NCBI GenBank assembly: GCA_024236175.1
Contig: JACKKY010000002.1
Location: forward strand, 682,001 to 746,000
Length of the DNA: 64,000 nucleotides
Reading direction: 5' to 3'
DNA from: Novosphingobium sp.
GTDB taxonomy: Bacteria > Pseudomonadota > Alphaproteobacteria > Sphingomonadales > Sphingomonadaceae
The notes under the pieces were generated by a model. It worked only from the letters and a program-made list of their open reading frames with translations. It was not told the origin of the DNA and did not search any database. Below, in pieces: positions 26,392 through 34,564 of the stretch (position 1 is its first letter; each line of letters begins with the position of its first letter). The position numbers and the translations under genes are program-made.

Positions 26392-27159
26392 ATGACACGT
26401 TCGTTGAATGGGCGCTGCGCCGTCATCACTGGCGCCGGATCGGGCATGGGCCGGTCCATGGCCTTGAGGCTCGCCGAAGATGATGCCCGCATCGCCATCT
26501 GGGACATCAACGGCGAAGGCGCCGAGGAAACGGCAAAGATGGTGCGCGACGCCGGCGGCACGGCCATCGCCATCAAGGCCGACTGTTCGGACCGTGCCCA
26601 GATCAGGGCTGCGGCGGAGCAGACGCGCCAGGAACTGGGACCGATCCTGATCCTCGTCAACAACGCCGGCATCGCCCCCTTCACCCCCTTCCTCGATATC
26701 GACGAAGACCTGCTCGACAAGGTGGTGGACATCAACTTCAAGGGGCCCTTCTACGTAACCCAGGTATGCGTGCCCGACATGATCGAGGCCAAATGGGGCC
26801 GGATCATCAACATCACCTCCTCGTCGGTGCAGAGCGGCTCTGCCCTGCAGACGCATTACACCAGCTCGAAGGGCGCGCTGCTCGGTTTCACCAAGTGCCT
26901 CGCCATGGCGCTGGGCGAACACGGCATCACCGCGAACATGATCCCGCCGGGATCGATCGACACGCCAATGCTGCGCGGCGCCGAGATCATGCAGAGGGAA
27001 GGCGCGGTCGAAGCCTACGGCGCGGCCCTTCCGGTTGGCCGCATCGGCCAGGGCGAGGACATCGCCGGGGCTGCGGCCTACCTCGCTTCGGACGAAGCGG
27101 GCTACATCACCGGCCAGACGATCAGCGTCAACGGCGGCCGCTACATGGGTTCGGCCTGA
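26392..27159 (+). CDS. Short-chain dehydrogenase/reductase
   Basis: A 255-residue classical SDR with TGAGSGMG at 13-20, NNAG at 90-93, catalytic serine in the ITSSS segment (141-145), Tyr156 and Lys160 (YTSSK). Asp38 (IWDIN) suggests NAD. GGRYMGSA ends the protein. GGGAGATTTGAA is a good binding site for the ATG at 26392. The next gene, an alpha/beta hydrolase, starts 3 bp after its stop, so the pair forms an operon under the palindrome at 26353. Substrate unknown. Confidence 0.92.
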   Translation: MTRSLNGRCAVITGAGSGMGRSMALRLAEDDARIAIWDINGEGAEETAKMVRDAGGTAIAIKADCSDRAQIRAAAEQTRQELGPILILVNNAGIAPFTPFLDIDEDLLDKVVDINFKGPFYVTQVCVPDMIEAKWGRIINITSSSVQSGSALQTHYTSSKGALLGFTKCLAMALGEHGITANMIPPGSIDTPMLRGAEIMQREGAVEAYGAALPVGRIGQGEDIAGAAAYLASDEAGYITGQTISVNGGRYMGSA

Positions 27160-27162
27160 CGC

Positions 27163-27963
27163 ATGGCGGGCGCCTTCAAGGTTTCGGTTGAAGGCGCCAC
27201 CCTTTCCGGAGAACAGCGCGGCGAGAGCCCCGATCTCGTGCTTGTCCACGGCATGGCCGGTGACCGGCACGAGTGGGACCGGCTTGCGGAGGCCCTGCCC
27301 CCGGATCTCGGCATCCTGCGCTACGACCTGCGCGGCTTCGGGCGCTCCGAAGCCCGTGAAGACGTCGCCTATTCGCACACGGACGACCTGCTCGCCCTGT
27401 TCGACCAGAGGGGTATCGGGCGGGCAGCGGTCGTCGGCCTGTCGATGGGCGGCGGGATCGCGCTCAATTTCGCGCTCAGCCATCCGCAGCGCGTCTCGCG
27501 GCTGATCCTCGTCAGCCCGGCCATGGTCGGCTGGGAATGGTCCGACGAATGGAAGGACCTGTGGCGCGCGGTGGCGGAACCGGCGCGCAAGGGAGACATG
27601 GCGCTGGCGCGAGAGCGCTGGCTGATGCACCCGATGTTCGCGGTCGCCCGCGAAAGCGAAGCGGCGGCGGACCTGCGCCACGGCATCGAAGCCTATCACG
27701 GCCGCCAGTGGGTCCGCGACCGCCAGCGCGACGAGCTGCCCGATATCGACCGCCTGCATTCTCTTGCGATGCCTGCGCTGCTGCTCACCGGCGAGCACGA
27801 CTTTGCCGACCTGCGCCTGATCGCGGATGTAATCGAGGGCGCCGCGCCGGGCGTCGAGCGGATCGACTACGCCGGCGCCGGCCACATGCTGCATATCGAG
27901 CGCCCAAGCCAGGTGGCGCAGGCGATAATCAGCTTTATCGGTGGCGTTCCGCAAGCCGGCTAG
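27163..27963 (+). CDS. Alpha/beta hydrolase
   Basis: A 266-residue single-domain hydrolase. The catalytic triad is visible: Ser94 in GLSMGGG, Asp213 in LLLTGEHDFADL and His241 in GAGHMLHIE. HGMAG at 29-33 forms the oxyanion loop. The lid region 125-175 is rich in Trp and charged residues. The closest general types are 3-oxoadipate enol-lactonase, C-C bond hydrolases (MCP family) and simple esterases; sequence alone does not choose. Coupled to the upstream SDR, it probably acts on the SDR product. Confidence 0.88.
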   Translation: MAGAFKVSVEGATLSGEQRGESPDLVLVHGMAGDRHEWDRLAEALPPDLGILRYDLRGFGRSEAREDVAYSHTDDLLALFDQRGIGRAAVVGLSMGGGIALNFALSHPQRVSRLILVSPAMVGWEWSDEWKDLWRAVAEPARKGDMALARERWLMHPMFAVARESEAAADLRHGIEAYHGRQWVRDRQRDELPDIDRLHSLAMPALLLTGEHDFADLRLIADVIEGAAPGVERIDYAGAGHMLHIERPSQVAQAIISFIGGVPQAG

Positions 27964-27996
27964 GCCTGCCCGGGCCATCCGCGAATGAAGAGAAAC

Positions 27997-28057
27997 GTCA
28001 TGCCGGCGCAGGCTGGCATCTCAAGCGGCCTGAGACCCCAGCCTTCGCTGGGGTGAC
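27997..28057. repeat. Dispersed imperfect inverted repeat (different unit)
   Basis: Two 27-base arms (27997-28023 and 28031-28057) are reverse complements with a few mismatches, around a 7-base centre. The core of the better-conserved arm is CCCCAGCCTTCGCTGGGG. It lies between two convergent genes, as such elements often do. Related in form, but not in sequence, to the repeats at 11481 and 57954. Confidence 0.8.
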
Positions 28058-28086
28058 GACGGGCTTACCGACAGTGAGGCCGGACA

Positions 28087-29109
28087 CTAGGCCCTGAGGA
28101 TCGAGCGCTCGACCATTCCGTAGGTGGCCTGATCGTCCCAGGTGTATTTCGCCCCGCCCTGATTGAGCGCGAAGCCCGGCATTTCGGCGATGCCGGACTT
28201 GTAGGAATTGAGGCAGCCGACCCCGCCTATGCGCGCGATCTTGCCGTCATATTCCAGTTCGAGCGACAAGTCCTCGCCTTCGGGGATCAGCTTGTCGAGC
28301 CAGGGAATCTTGGTGGCGACCGCAGGATACATCCTGCCGTCGACGTAGACGTAGCCCTCGTTGTAGGTCGAGCCGTCCTCGGCCGGCGGATAGGTGATGA
28401 ACGCGAAGGCCCGCCCGTCGGGGAACACCGCCGCCAGCCAGACATGGCCGCGGAAGCCTTCCAGCGGGCGGACGCTCTGGCGGTGGATACGGTTGCCGAC
28501 GCATTTGAAGGTGCGCTTCTCGCCGCCCACGTTGAGCTCGCCCTCGCCCCGGAACTGGTGCTCCATGCGATAGCCGAGCCCCATCGAGCGGGCGTCGTCC
28601 ATCTCGCGCTCGGACAGCCCGACCAGCTTTTCGGGCGTGTTGTCCTGCACCCAGCACGGCGTGACCATGGTGAGGTCCACTTCGTAGCTGATCGGAATAC
28701 GATTGTTGGGGTCGAGCCGGTTCTCCGCATTGTCGGCACTGGTCGTGAGGATCGGGTTGCCCTCATAGCTCACGCGCCAGCGGTGGTAGGGTTCGACGCA
28801 TTCCATCCGGAACCCGCCCGAGCCGAGGATCGTCGCGCGCCCGTCCGGGCCGATCGGGGAATGCGAATCCGCGTCGAACACCCCGTCGTACATGACACGG
28901 CCGTCGGCAAAGGCGAAATTGCAGTCGTAACGGTGGTGCGCCCAGTTCTCGCCGATGGCCTCGATGCCCTGGCGCGGCAAGGCGAACTCGCCGTTTTCCT
29001 CGTAGAGCCAGATCGAAGCGCTTTCGCGCATCGCCGGATCCTCGGGCTTTTCCGTCAGCATGTAGTCGTAATGCGGAGCAAGGCCGCCGCGCCATTCTTC
29101 CTCGGTCAT
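28087..29109 (-). CDS. Protein of unknown function, 340 residues
   Basis: The start at 29109 is chosen because GGGAGAGGCGGG lies just before the ATG. There is no signal peptide, membrane helix or nucleotide motif. The protein is rich in aromatic, Glu and Asp residues and has a predicted all-beta look: ASIWLYEENGEFALPRQGIEA, FRMECVEPYHRWRVSYEG, GYRMEHQFRGEGELNVGG, HVWLAAVFPDGRAFAFIT. It resembles, from memory only, families of lipocalin-like or hydroxyneurosporene-synthase-like proteins found beside sphingomonad and actinobacterial catabolic genes (DUF7064/7065 group). I would not name a reaction. It lies downstream of a TonB receptor gene and its terminator. Confidence 0.75.
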   Translation of the reverse strand: MTEEEWRGGLAPHYDYMLTEKPEDPAMRESASIWLYEENGEFALPRQGIEAIGENWAHHRYDCNFAFADGRVMYDGVFDADSHSPIGPDGRATILGSGGFRMECVEPYHRWRVSYEGNPILTTSADNAENRLDPNNRIPISYEVDLTMVTPCWVQDNTPEKLVGLSEREMDDARSMGLGYRMEHQFRGEGELNVGGEKRTFKCVGNRIHRQSVRPLEGFRGHVWLAAVFPDGRAFAFITYPPAEDGSTYNEGYVYVDGRMYPAVATKIPWLDKLIPEGEDLSLELEYDGKIARIGGVGCLNSYKSGIAEMPGFALNQGGAKYTWDDQATYGMVERSILRA

Positions 29110-29239
29110 CCCGCCTCTCCCGATATGTTCTCGATTAGTAAGGCTGGCGCGAACATGCAGGGCGCGTGCCGCTTTGTTAAGGGCTCCCTGCTTCGCCGGG
29201 GCGATCACGCGTGCGCCTGACGGCTGTCGGCAAAGTAAA

Positions 29240-29272
29240 GGGGGCACGCGACGCTGACGGCCGCGTGCCCCC
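29240..29272 (-). terminator. Intrinsic terminator of the first TonB receptor gene
   Basis: On the minus strand GGGGGCACGCG pairs perfectly with CGCGTGCCCCC (11 bp, 11-base loop), followed by TTTACTTT. It begins about 30 bases after the receptor stop codon. Confidence 0.85.
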
Positions 29273-29301
29273 GACAAGTACGGAACCTATGATCGGTCGG
29301 A

Positions 29302-31725
29302 TCAGAAGGTGACTTTCACCTCGCCGCCGATGAAGCGCGGATAACCCGAGTTGACGCTGTTGGGCAGGCCGCCGGACTGACCGGCATTGCCGCCCGTGTA
29401 ATACTTCTCCTTGAACAGGTTCCGCGCGAACACCGAGACGTCCAGCGGCAGGCCCATGACATCGCCCCAGGTCAGCCTGGCGTTGACGAGCTGGTAGCTC
29501 GGCAGGACGGTGTCGGGGTTCGTGGTGTTGGCCACGTTGGAGAAATACATCTTGGACTGCGCATAGGCATCCACGCGCAGCGTCAGGTCCCCGGTCTCCA
29601 CGCCGAGCGGCAGGGTGAACTCGCCGAAGACGGTGCCGCTCCATTTCGGCACGTCGGCGAACGGGCCATAGGTCACGACCAACGATTCATCCTGCGGCGT
29701 AGTCGGATCGTCGGTGTAGCCGAGAGTGACCGTCCTGTTCCCGGTGTACCGAGCGTCGGTGTAGGTGCCCGATGCGCCGATCGTCACGTAGTCGCTCGGC
29801 TTGACCGTGAAATCCATTTCGACGCCGGTGATCTTCGCCCGCGGCACGTTGCCGGTCAGCAACGAGACGTTGTTGTTGGTGAAGATGTAGACGGCGCGCT
29901 GGATGTTCTTGACCCACTGCTGGTAGACATCGGCGTTGAAGGTCACCGGCACGCCGAGGCTATCGCCGGAATACTTCACGCCGAGTTCCACGTCATAGGT
30001 GGTCTCCGGCAGGAACTTGTTGCCGCCGTTGAGAGCGACATCGTTGATCGGCGGGGTGCTGTAGTTGTAGCTGCCCGAACGCCAGCTGCCGCGATGGGCC
30101 GCATAGATCATCAGTTCCGGCGTCACCTGATAGTCGAGGCTGACGGTCCAGCTCGGCTTTGACCCCTTCTGCGTTTCCGGCGTGTTCGCCGGGAAGAAGA
30201 ACAGCCACAGCGAACCGGGCAGCTGCGTCATCGTCGTCTTGTCGTGGGTATAGCGGAAACCGGCCGTCGCGTTCAGCTTGTCGGTAACCGCAAGGCTCGC
30301 CTGGGCGAAGCCGGCGACGGACTTCGTGCTGGTCGTCGCGGTGTAGGCGAAACGGTTGGTTGCGTCGGTCGAGCCGAGCGGAACCGGCTGGAGCAGATAG
30401 TTCGCACCGCTCAGACCATAGTCCCTGAAATCGAGATTGGAGATCACCGAGAACTTCTGGTCGAGGTAGTAGAAGCCGACCACGTAATCGAGCCGGTTGT
30501 CCATGGCCTTGCCCTGGATCTGGAACTCGTCGGAAATCTGCCGGGTGGTGACGTGCCAGCCTTCGGTCGGCGTCACCTTGATACCGTCCGCATTCACCTC
30601 GCCCTGGATCTCGAAATAGGGGAACGGCGAAGCATCGTAGTCGTAGCCGTCGAGCGACCTGGACTTGTTGTAGCCGAAGATGTTCTTCAGCGTGACGTTC
30701 GGCGAGATCTCGATTTCCGTCTTGTTGGTCACCCAGGTGCTCTCGGCGGAGTGGTAGGGATCGACGTTCGAGAGGTTCTTCCACGGCCCGAGGCTGCGCT
30801 GCAGGGCCACCGCATCCAGCAGGTCGCCCTGGTAGGCATTGGGATGGGCCGCCTGGAAGGCCGCGAATCCCGGATTGGTCGCCTTGGTCAGCAGGCAGCC
30901 GGCGCCGGTGATCAGCGGAATGCCGTTGTTGGTGGCGCCGCAGGAATAGGCGGACCACAGCAGGTACGGCGTGTTGGTGCCGTCCTCGTCGGTGTACTGG
31001 ATCACAGTCGTGTTGGTGATCCCCGGAGCGGGATCGAGCTTCAACGAGGCGCGGATCGAAGTCCGGTCGAGGCCGCCGTATTCCTCATCGGTGAAATAGT
31101 CCTCGATGAAGGCGCCGCCGCTGGTGTGGCTGGCCGCGATGCGCAAGGCGACATCCTCGTGGACCGGGATGTTGATCGCGCCTTCGGCGTCGAATTTGTC
31201 GTGGCTGCTGTAGCGGGCGAGGACATAGCCCTCGAACTCGTCGGTCGGCTTCGCGGTTTCGTAAAGCACCGCGCCGCCCGTGGCGTTGCGGCCGAACAGC
31301 GTGCCCTGCGGGCCTTTCAGCACCTGGATACCCGCCATGTCGTAAAGCGGCGAGGACGAGTGCGAAACGATCTGCACTTCGTTGATGTAGGGCAGCACCG
31401 ACGGCGGCGAGTTGGTGTAGGTATCGACGCTCTGGCCGCGGATCACGTAATTGAACGCATGCACGCCGCCGTTAGACCGGATGACAAGCCCCGGGACCGC
31501 CGACTGCAGGTCGTTCTCGTTATAGATGGCGCGCTTCGCCAGGTCGTCCCCGCCGATCGCGGTGATGGCGATCGGAACGTCCTGCAACTGTTCCTCGCGG
31601 CGGCGCGCCGTAACCACGATCGCGTCGCTGCTGATACCTTCATCGGCGCTCTGCTGTGCATGGGCAGCCGGCGCGATCGGTGCCGCGACGCCCGCCATCA
31701 GACTGGCTAAAAGTAGTTTTCTCAT
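29302..31725 (-). CDS. TonB-dependent outer-membrane receptor
   Basis: An 807-residue receptor. The signal peptide (1-23, ending APAAHA) is followed by a TonB-box-like IVVTARRREEQLQDVPIAI, a plug domain (to about 165, with PQGTLFGRNATGGAV) and a 22-strand barrel ending GGEVKVTF with terminal Phe. The plug motif LFGRNATGG and lack of siderophore-type features place it in the large sphingomonad set that imports organic carbon compounds. It is followed by a strong terminator; its neighbours (P450, VOC protein) suggest import of the catabolic substrate. Confidence 0.93.
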   Translation of the reverse strand: MRKLLLASLMAGVAAPIAPAAHAQQSADEGISSDAIVVTARRREEQLQDVPIAITAIGGDDLAKRAIYNENDLQSAVPGLVIRSNGGVHAFNYVIRGQSVDTYTNSPPSVLPYINEVQIVSHSSSPLYDMAGIQVLKGPQGTLFGRNATGGAVLYETAKPTDEFEGYVLARYSSHDKFDAEGAINIPVHEDVALRIAASHTSGGAFIEDYFTDEEYGGLDRTSIRASLKLDPAPGITNTTVIQYTDEDGTNTPYLLWSAYSCGATNNGIPLITGAGCLLTKATNPGFAAFQAAHPNAYQGDLLDAVALQRSLGPWKNLSNVDPYHSAESTWVTNKTEIEISPNVTLKNIFGYNKSRSLDGYDYDASPFPYFEIQGEVNADGIKVTPTEGWHVTTRQISDEFQIQGKAMDNRLDYVVGFYYLDQKFSVISNLDFRDYGLSGANYLLQPVPLGSTDATNRFAYTATTSTKSVAGFAQASLAVTDKLNATAGFRYTHDKTTMTQLPGSLWLFFFPANTPETQKGSKPSWTVSLDYQVTPELMIYAAHRGSWRSGSYNYSTPPINDVALNGGNKFLPETTYDVELGVKYSGDSLGVPVTFNADVYQQWVKNIQRAVYIFTNNNVSLLTGNVPRAKITGVEMDFTVKPSDYVTIGASGTYTDARYTGNRTVTLGYTDDPTTPQDESLVVTYGPFADVPKWSGTVFGEFTLPLGVETGDLTLRVDAYAQSKMYFSNVANTTNPDTVLPSYQLVNARLTWGDVMGLPLDVSVFARNLFKEKYYTGGNAGQSGGLPNSVNSGYPRFIGGEVKVTF

Positions 31726-31824
31726 GGTTCACTCCTACCCTGCGGATGTGTTTTTCTTCGGACCTTCGGTCCATTACAGGTAATTCCGGCGTGCCTTTTA
31801 CTTGGTTATAGCCTCGCCGGACAG

Positions 31825-32343
31825 TCAGGATACGTAACGTATCGGGTCCCTCCCATCCCAGTCGACGGCCGCTTCGGCAATCGACTTGAACAATTCCATG
31901 GTCCCGGGTTCCTTTTCAAGGACCTCGACAAAGCAACCCAGAACCTCGCGCGCATCGAAATAGCCGAAATTGAGCGCCCCGAAACTTGCGAGGTATCCGG
32001 CTTCGATGCCCTGCCCGCGGTAATACTCGACCTCTTCCCCGATCGTGCCGTCGGCCCAGTAGCAAAGGTGATGAAACCCGCCGGTCCCCGCCGGAAACAT
32101 GTCGCGATAGACGGAAGGCCCGTCGGTATGCTGCTCGATCAGCTCGATCTGCATCGGGCCGGCCTGCGCGAAGGCGCAGCTCATCTCGAGATCCGCCGGC
32201 TGCCCGCGATAAAGGCCGTCGGACGGCCTGACGTGCGACATGACGAAGAACGGGCCGATGTTCGAGACGCGCAGCCATTCGGCCATTGCCGCCTCGATAT
32301 CGGGAACGATGAAACAGCTCTGGACGAACTGGCGGGCGATCAC
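31825..32343 (-). CDS. VOC-fold protein (glyoxalase/methylmalonyl-CoA epimerase-like)
   Basis: A 172-residue protein in the vicinal-oxygen-chelate superfamily: an N-terminal beta-alpha-beta unit (QFVQSCFIVPDIEAAMAEWL) and a second unit around FHHLCYWADGTIGEEVEYY, with HHLCYW carrying a likely metal His and a Glu in GCFVEVLEK near the end. The start is uncertain: GTG at 32343 (used) or GTG at 32373; neither has a clear binding site. VOC enzymes include epimerases, isomerases and extradiol dioxygenases. It precedes the TonB receptor and follows the P450 gene on the same strand. Confidence 0.75.
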   Translation of the reverse strand: MIARQFVQSCFIVPDIEAAMAEWLRVSNIGPFFVMSHVRPSDGLYRGQPADLEMSCAFAQAGPMQIELIEQHTDGPSVYRDMFPAGTGGFHHLCYWADGTIGEEVEYYRGQGIEAGYLASFGALNFGYFDAREVLGCFVEVLEKEPGTMELFKSIAEAAVDWDGRDPIRYVS

Positions 32344-32476
32344 GTTCCGGCCCGGGTGTCCCCGGCTCCCCACTGGGAGAAGCTGCCATCCCGCCCGGCC
32401 GGCAGGGCAATGCCCCTTCGGCCGGAAAGTCTGGCAGATCCTCGTCGCGAACGCATGGCTTCCCCCGGTCCGGGCG

Positions 32477-33808
32477 TCAGCCTTCGCGCTTTTCGTAAGT
32501 GATCGGCAGCGATTCCAGAGTGCGGGTGGCCACCGTCGGCACGTAGCGCAGCTCCTCCTGCGGAACCGCCAGCTTGATGTTCTTCATCTGCTTGACGATT
32601 TCGCGCGCCGCGACCTTGATCTCCATGCGGGCCAGCGCCAGCCCGATGCAGCGGTGCGGACCGCCGCCGAACGCGACGTGACGGCCAAGGTTCGGCCGCG
32701 TCGGGTCGAACTTGCGCGGTTCGGGATATTCGGTCTCGTCGTCATTGCCCGATCCGTAGACCAGCAGCATGTGCGCGCCTTCGGGGATGGTCGTGCCGTT
32801 GACGGTGACTTCCCGGGTAGTCGCGCGCGACAGGGCCCGAACCGGCGGCTCGTTGCGCAGGTGCTCTTCGACGAAGCGATTGAGCTTGCGTTCGTCCTGC
32901 ACGGCTTCCTCGAGCATCTCGGCCATGCCGGGCTTGGTTGTGATGACGTAGAACAGATTGCCGATCGCGGTGGCGGTCGTGTCGTTGCCCGCGATCAGCG
33001 TCGCGCGAACGAGGGAGACGGCTTCCTCGAAAGTCAGCTTTTCCTTGGTACCGTCCTCGTTCGTCACTTCCGCGTGGACAAGGTCGGAGATCATGTCTTC
33101 CTTCCGTTCCTGCTCACGCTCCTTCATCTTGCCGATAAGGTAGTTCTGGAGATCGGCGATCTCCTTGGCGTTCTCAAGCATCGTTTCGCGGCTTTGCATG
33201 GCGCTGATCTGCGCCGTGACCGCGACGGACCAGCGCGAAATCTTGTCTTCCATGCCGTGGTCGAGGCCGAGCTGCTCGACGATCACCCGGATCGTAAGCG
33301 GAATGGCGATGTCCTTCACCGCATCGCACTTGCCGTCACCGCGCTCGATCACCTCGGCGATGAGGTCGTGCACGACTTCGGTGATGCGGGGCTCGAGTTC
33401 CTTCACGCGGTGCGCGGTGAAGGCGTTCTCCATCAGCTTGCGGATGCGCGTGTGATAGGGCGGATCCGACATGATCGCATCGGGGAAGTATCCGCCGCCA
33501 TGTTCGCGCAGGTAGGCGCGGAACTCGTCCTGCAGGCCGCGGGCCTGGAAATCGTGATAGCCGTGATGGACCGAGAAGGTGACCGGGTCGGACTGCACGG
33601 CCCAGATGTCTTCGTGGCGCGTGACCAGCCACGAGCCGAGCTTCTCGTCGTAATGGATCGGATCGCCATGACGCATGGCGCGGAAGTACTCGCGGGGGTG
33701 CGCCTGGATCTCGTAATCGGTGAGAGACCCTTCCTTGAGGACCTTTTCCTCTTCGGGCGTCAGCGGAACCCGCTCGGAAACCTTCGATTCGATTGTCTGC
33801 GTAGCCAT
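32477..33808 (-). CDS. Cytochrome P450
   Basis: A 443-residue soluble bacterial P450. The haem-thiolate Cys is Cys387 in FGGGPHRCIG, the I-helix oxygen-activation motif is AGNDTT (273-278), and the K-helix ExxR is Glu315-Arg318. Bacterial class I P450s hydroxylate hydrophobic substrates using a ferredoxin; one lies directly upstream on the same strand (33963-34298). The sequence is of the general type seen in terpene and steroid hydroxylases, but I cannot place it in a numbered CYP family. No ferredoxin reductase gene is in the window. Confidence 0.95.
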   Translation of the reverse strand: MATQTIESKVSERVPLTPEEEKVLKEGSLTDYEIQAHPREYFRAMRHGDPIHYDEKLGSWLVTRHEDIWAVQSDPVTFSVHHGYHDFQARGLQDEFRAYLREHGGGYFPDAIMSDPPYHTRIRKLMENAFTAHRVKELEPRITEVVHDLIAEVIERGDGKCDAVKDIAIPLTIRVIVEQLGLDHGMEDKISRWSVAVTAQISAMQSRETMLENAKEIADLQNYLIGKMKEREQERKEDMISDLVHAEVTNEDGTKEKLTFEEAVSLVRATLIAGNDTTATAIGNLFYVITTKPGMAEMLEEAVQDERKLNRFVEEHLRNEPPVRALSRATTREVTVNGTTIPEGAHMLLVYGSGNDDETEYPEPRKFDPTRPNLGRHVAFGGGPHRCIGLALARMEIKVAAREIVKQMKNIKLAVPQEELRYVPTVATRTLESLPITYEKREG

Positions 33809-33962
33809 GAAACTGTCCTGTCCAATCCTGTCCCCGCGTCCGCGAAGAATCGCGGGCTAGCCCGGGGGCACCAAAGTAGAGGCTGGATCATGCAACGCCG
33901 CCCCGGAACTAGCCATGCCCGTTTTCGAAGGCAGGCTTGCCCCGGTAGGCAAAGCGATGCCG

Positions 33963-34298
33963 TCAGTAAGACGAGCTGGGCGCGACAGTTACCGTCAATC
34001 CGTCCAGTTCCGGGCTCATCTTGATCTGGCAACCCAGGCGGCTGGTGTCCTTCATGACGTCGGCCACCATGTCGAGCATTGCGAACTCGATATCGTCGGG
34101 TTCACCGACCTTGTCCCACCAGTTCTGGTCCACATAGACGTGGCATGTGGCGCAGGCGCAACCGCCGCCGCAATCGCCCATGATTCCGGCAACGCCGTTC
34201 TGTTTGCCGAGTTCCATCAGGCTCACGCCCTCTTCCACATCCTCGAACGTGCGGGTCTCGCCGTTCACGTCCGTCATTGTGACTTTCAGATTTCCCAT
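33963..34298 (-). CDS. [2Fe-2S] ferredoxin, adrenodoxin/putidaredoxin type
   Basis: A 111-residue electron carrier. Cluster ligands are Cys43, Cys49, Cys52 and Cys90, in the C-x5-C-x2-C...C spacing of vertebrate-type ferredoxins that serve P450s; an extra Cys47 lies in the loop. The C-terminal aromatic (Tyr111) matches the terminal aromatic used in putidaredoxin. The start at 34298 has GAGGAATTCACGAAG before it; an upstream ATG at 34346 adds residues with no family likeness. It sits 154 bp before the P450 gene and is its likely partner. Confidence 0.94.
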   Translation of the reverse strand: MGNLKVTMTDVNGETRTFEDVEEGVSLMELGKQNGVAGIMGDCGGGCACATCHVYVDQNWWDKVGEPDDIEFAMLDMVADVMKDTSRLGCQIKMSPELDGLTVTVAPSSSY

Positions 34299-34564
34299 CT
34301 TCGTGAATTCCTCCTCATCCCGCAGCGCGGATATATGATCTTCCATGCCTCATGACGCGTCCGATTGCAAAGTGCCAAATCAGTGGGATCACTTGACTGG
34401 CTAGGCAGCGAAACCGTCTCTCGAGGCAAGGCCGACAGGGAAAATCGGTTCTACTGCGCCAGTCATTTGGCTAAGATGGCCCCAAGGCATATTCTGCCTG
34501 GCATGCCTGATGTGAAAGGGCGCCGATTCCCGCGGGGCGGCGTCACCGACAAGGAGAGGTTCGC
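34299..34564. promoter_or_regulatory. Divergent promoter region with a mirrored 13-bp element
   Basis: This 266-bp gap separates the ferredoxin-P450 genes from the amidohydrolase-Rieske genes and must hold both promoters. GCCAAATCAGTGG at 34374-34386 recurs inverted as CCAGTCATTTGGC at 34459-34471 (11 of 13 positions match). The paired, opposed arrangement suits a shared regulator acting on both directions. AAGGAGAGGTTCGC before 34565 is the amidohydrolase binding site. Confidence 0.45.
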
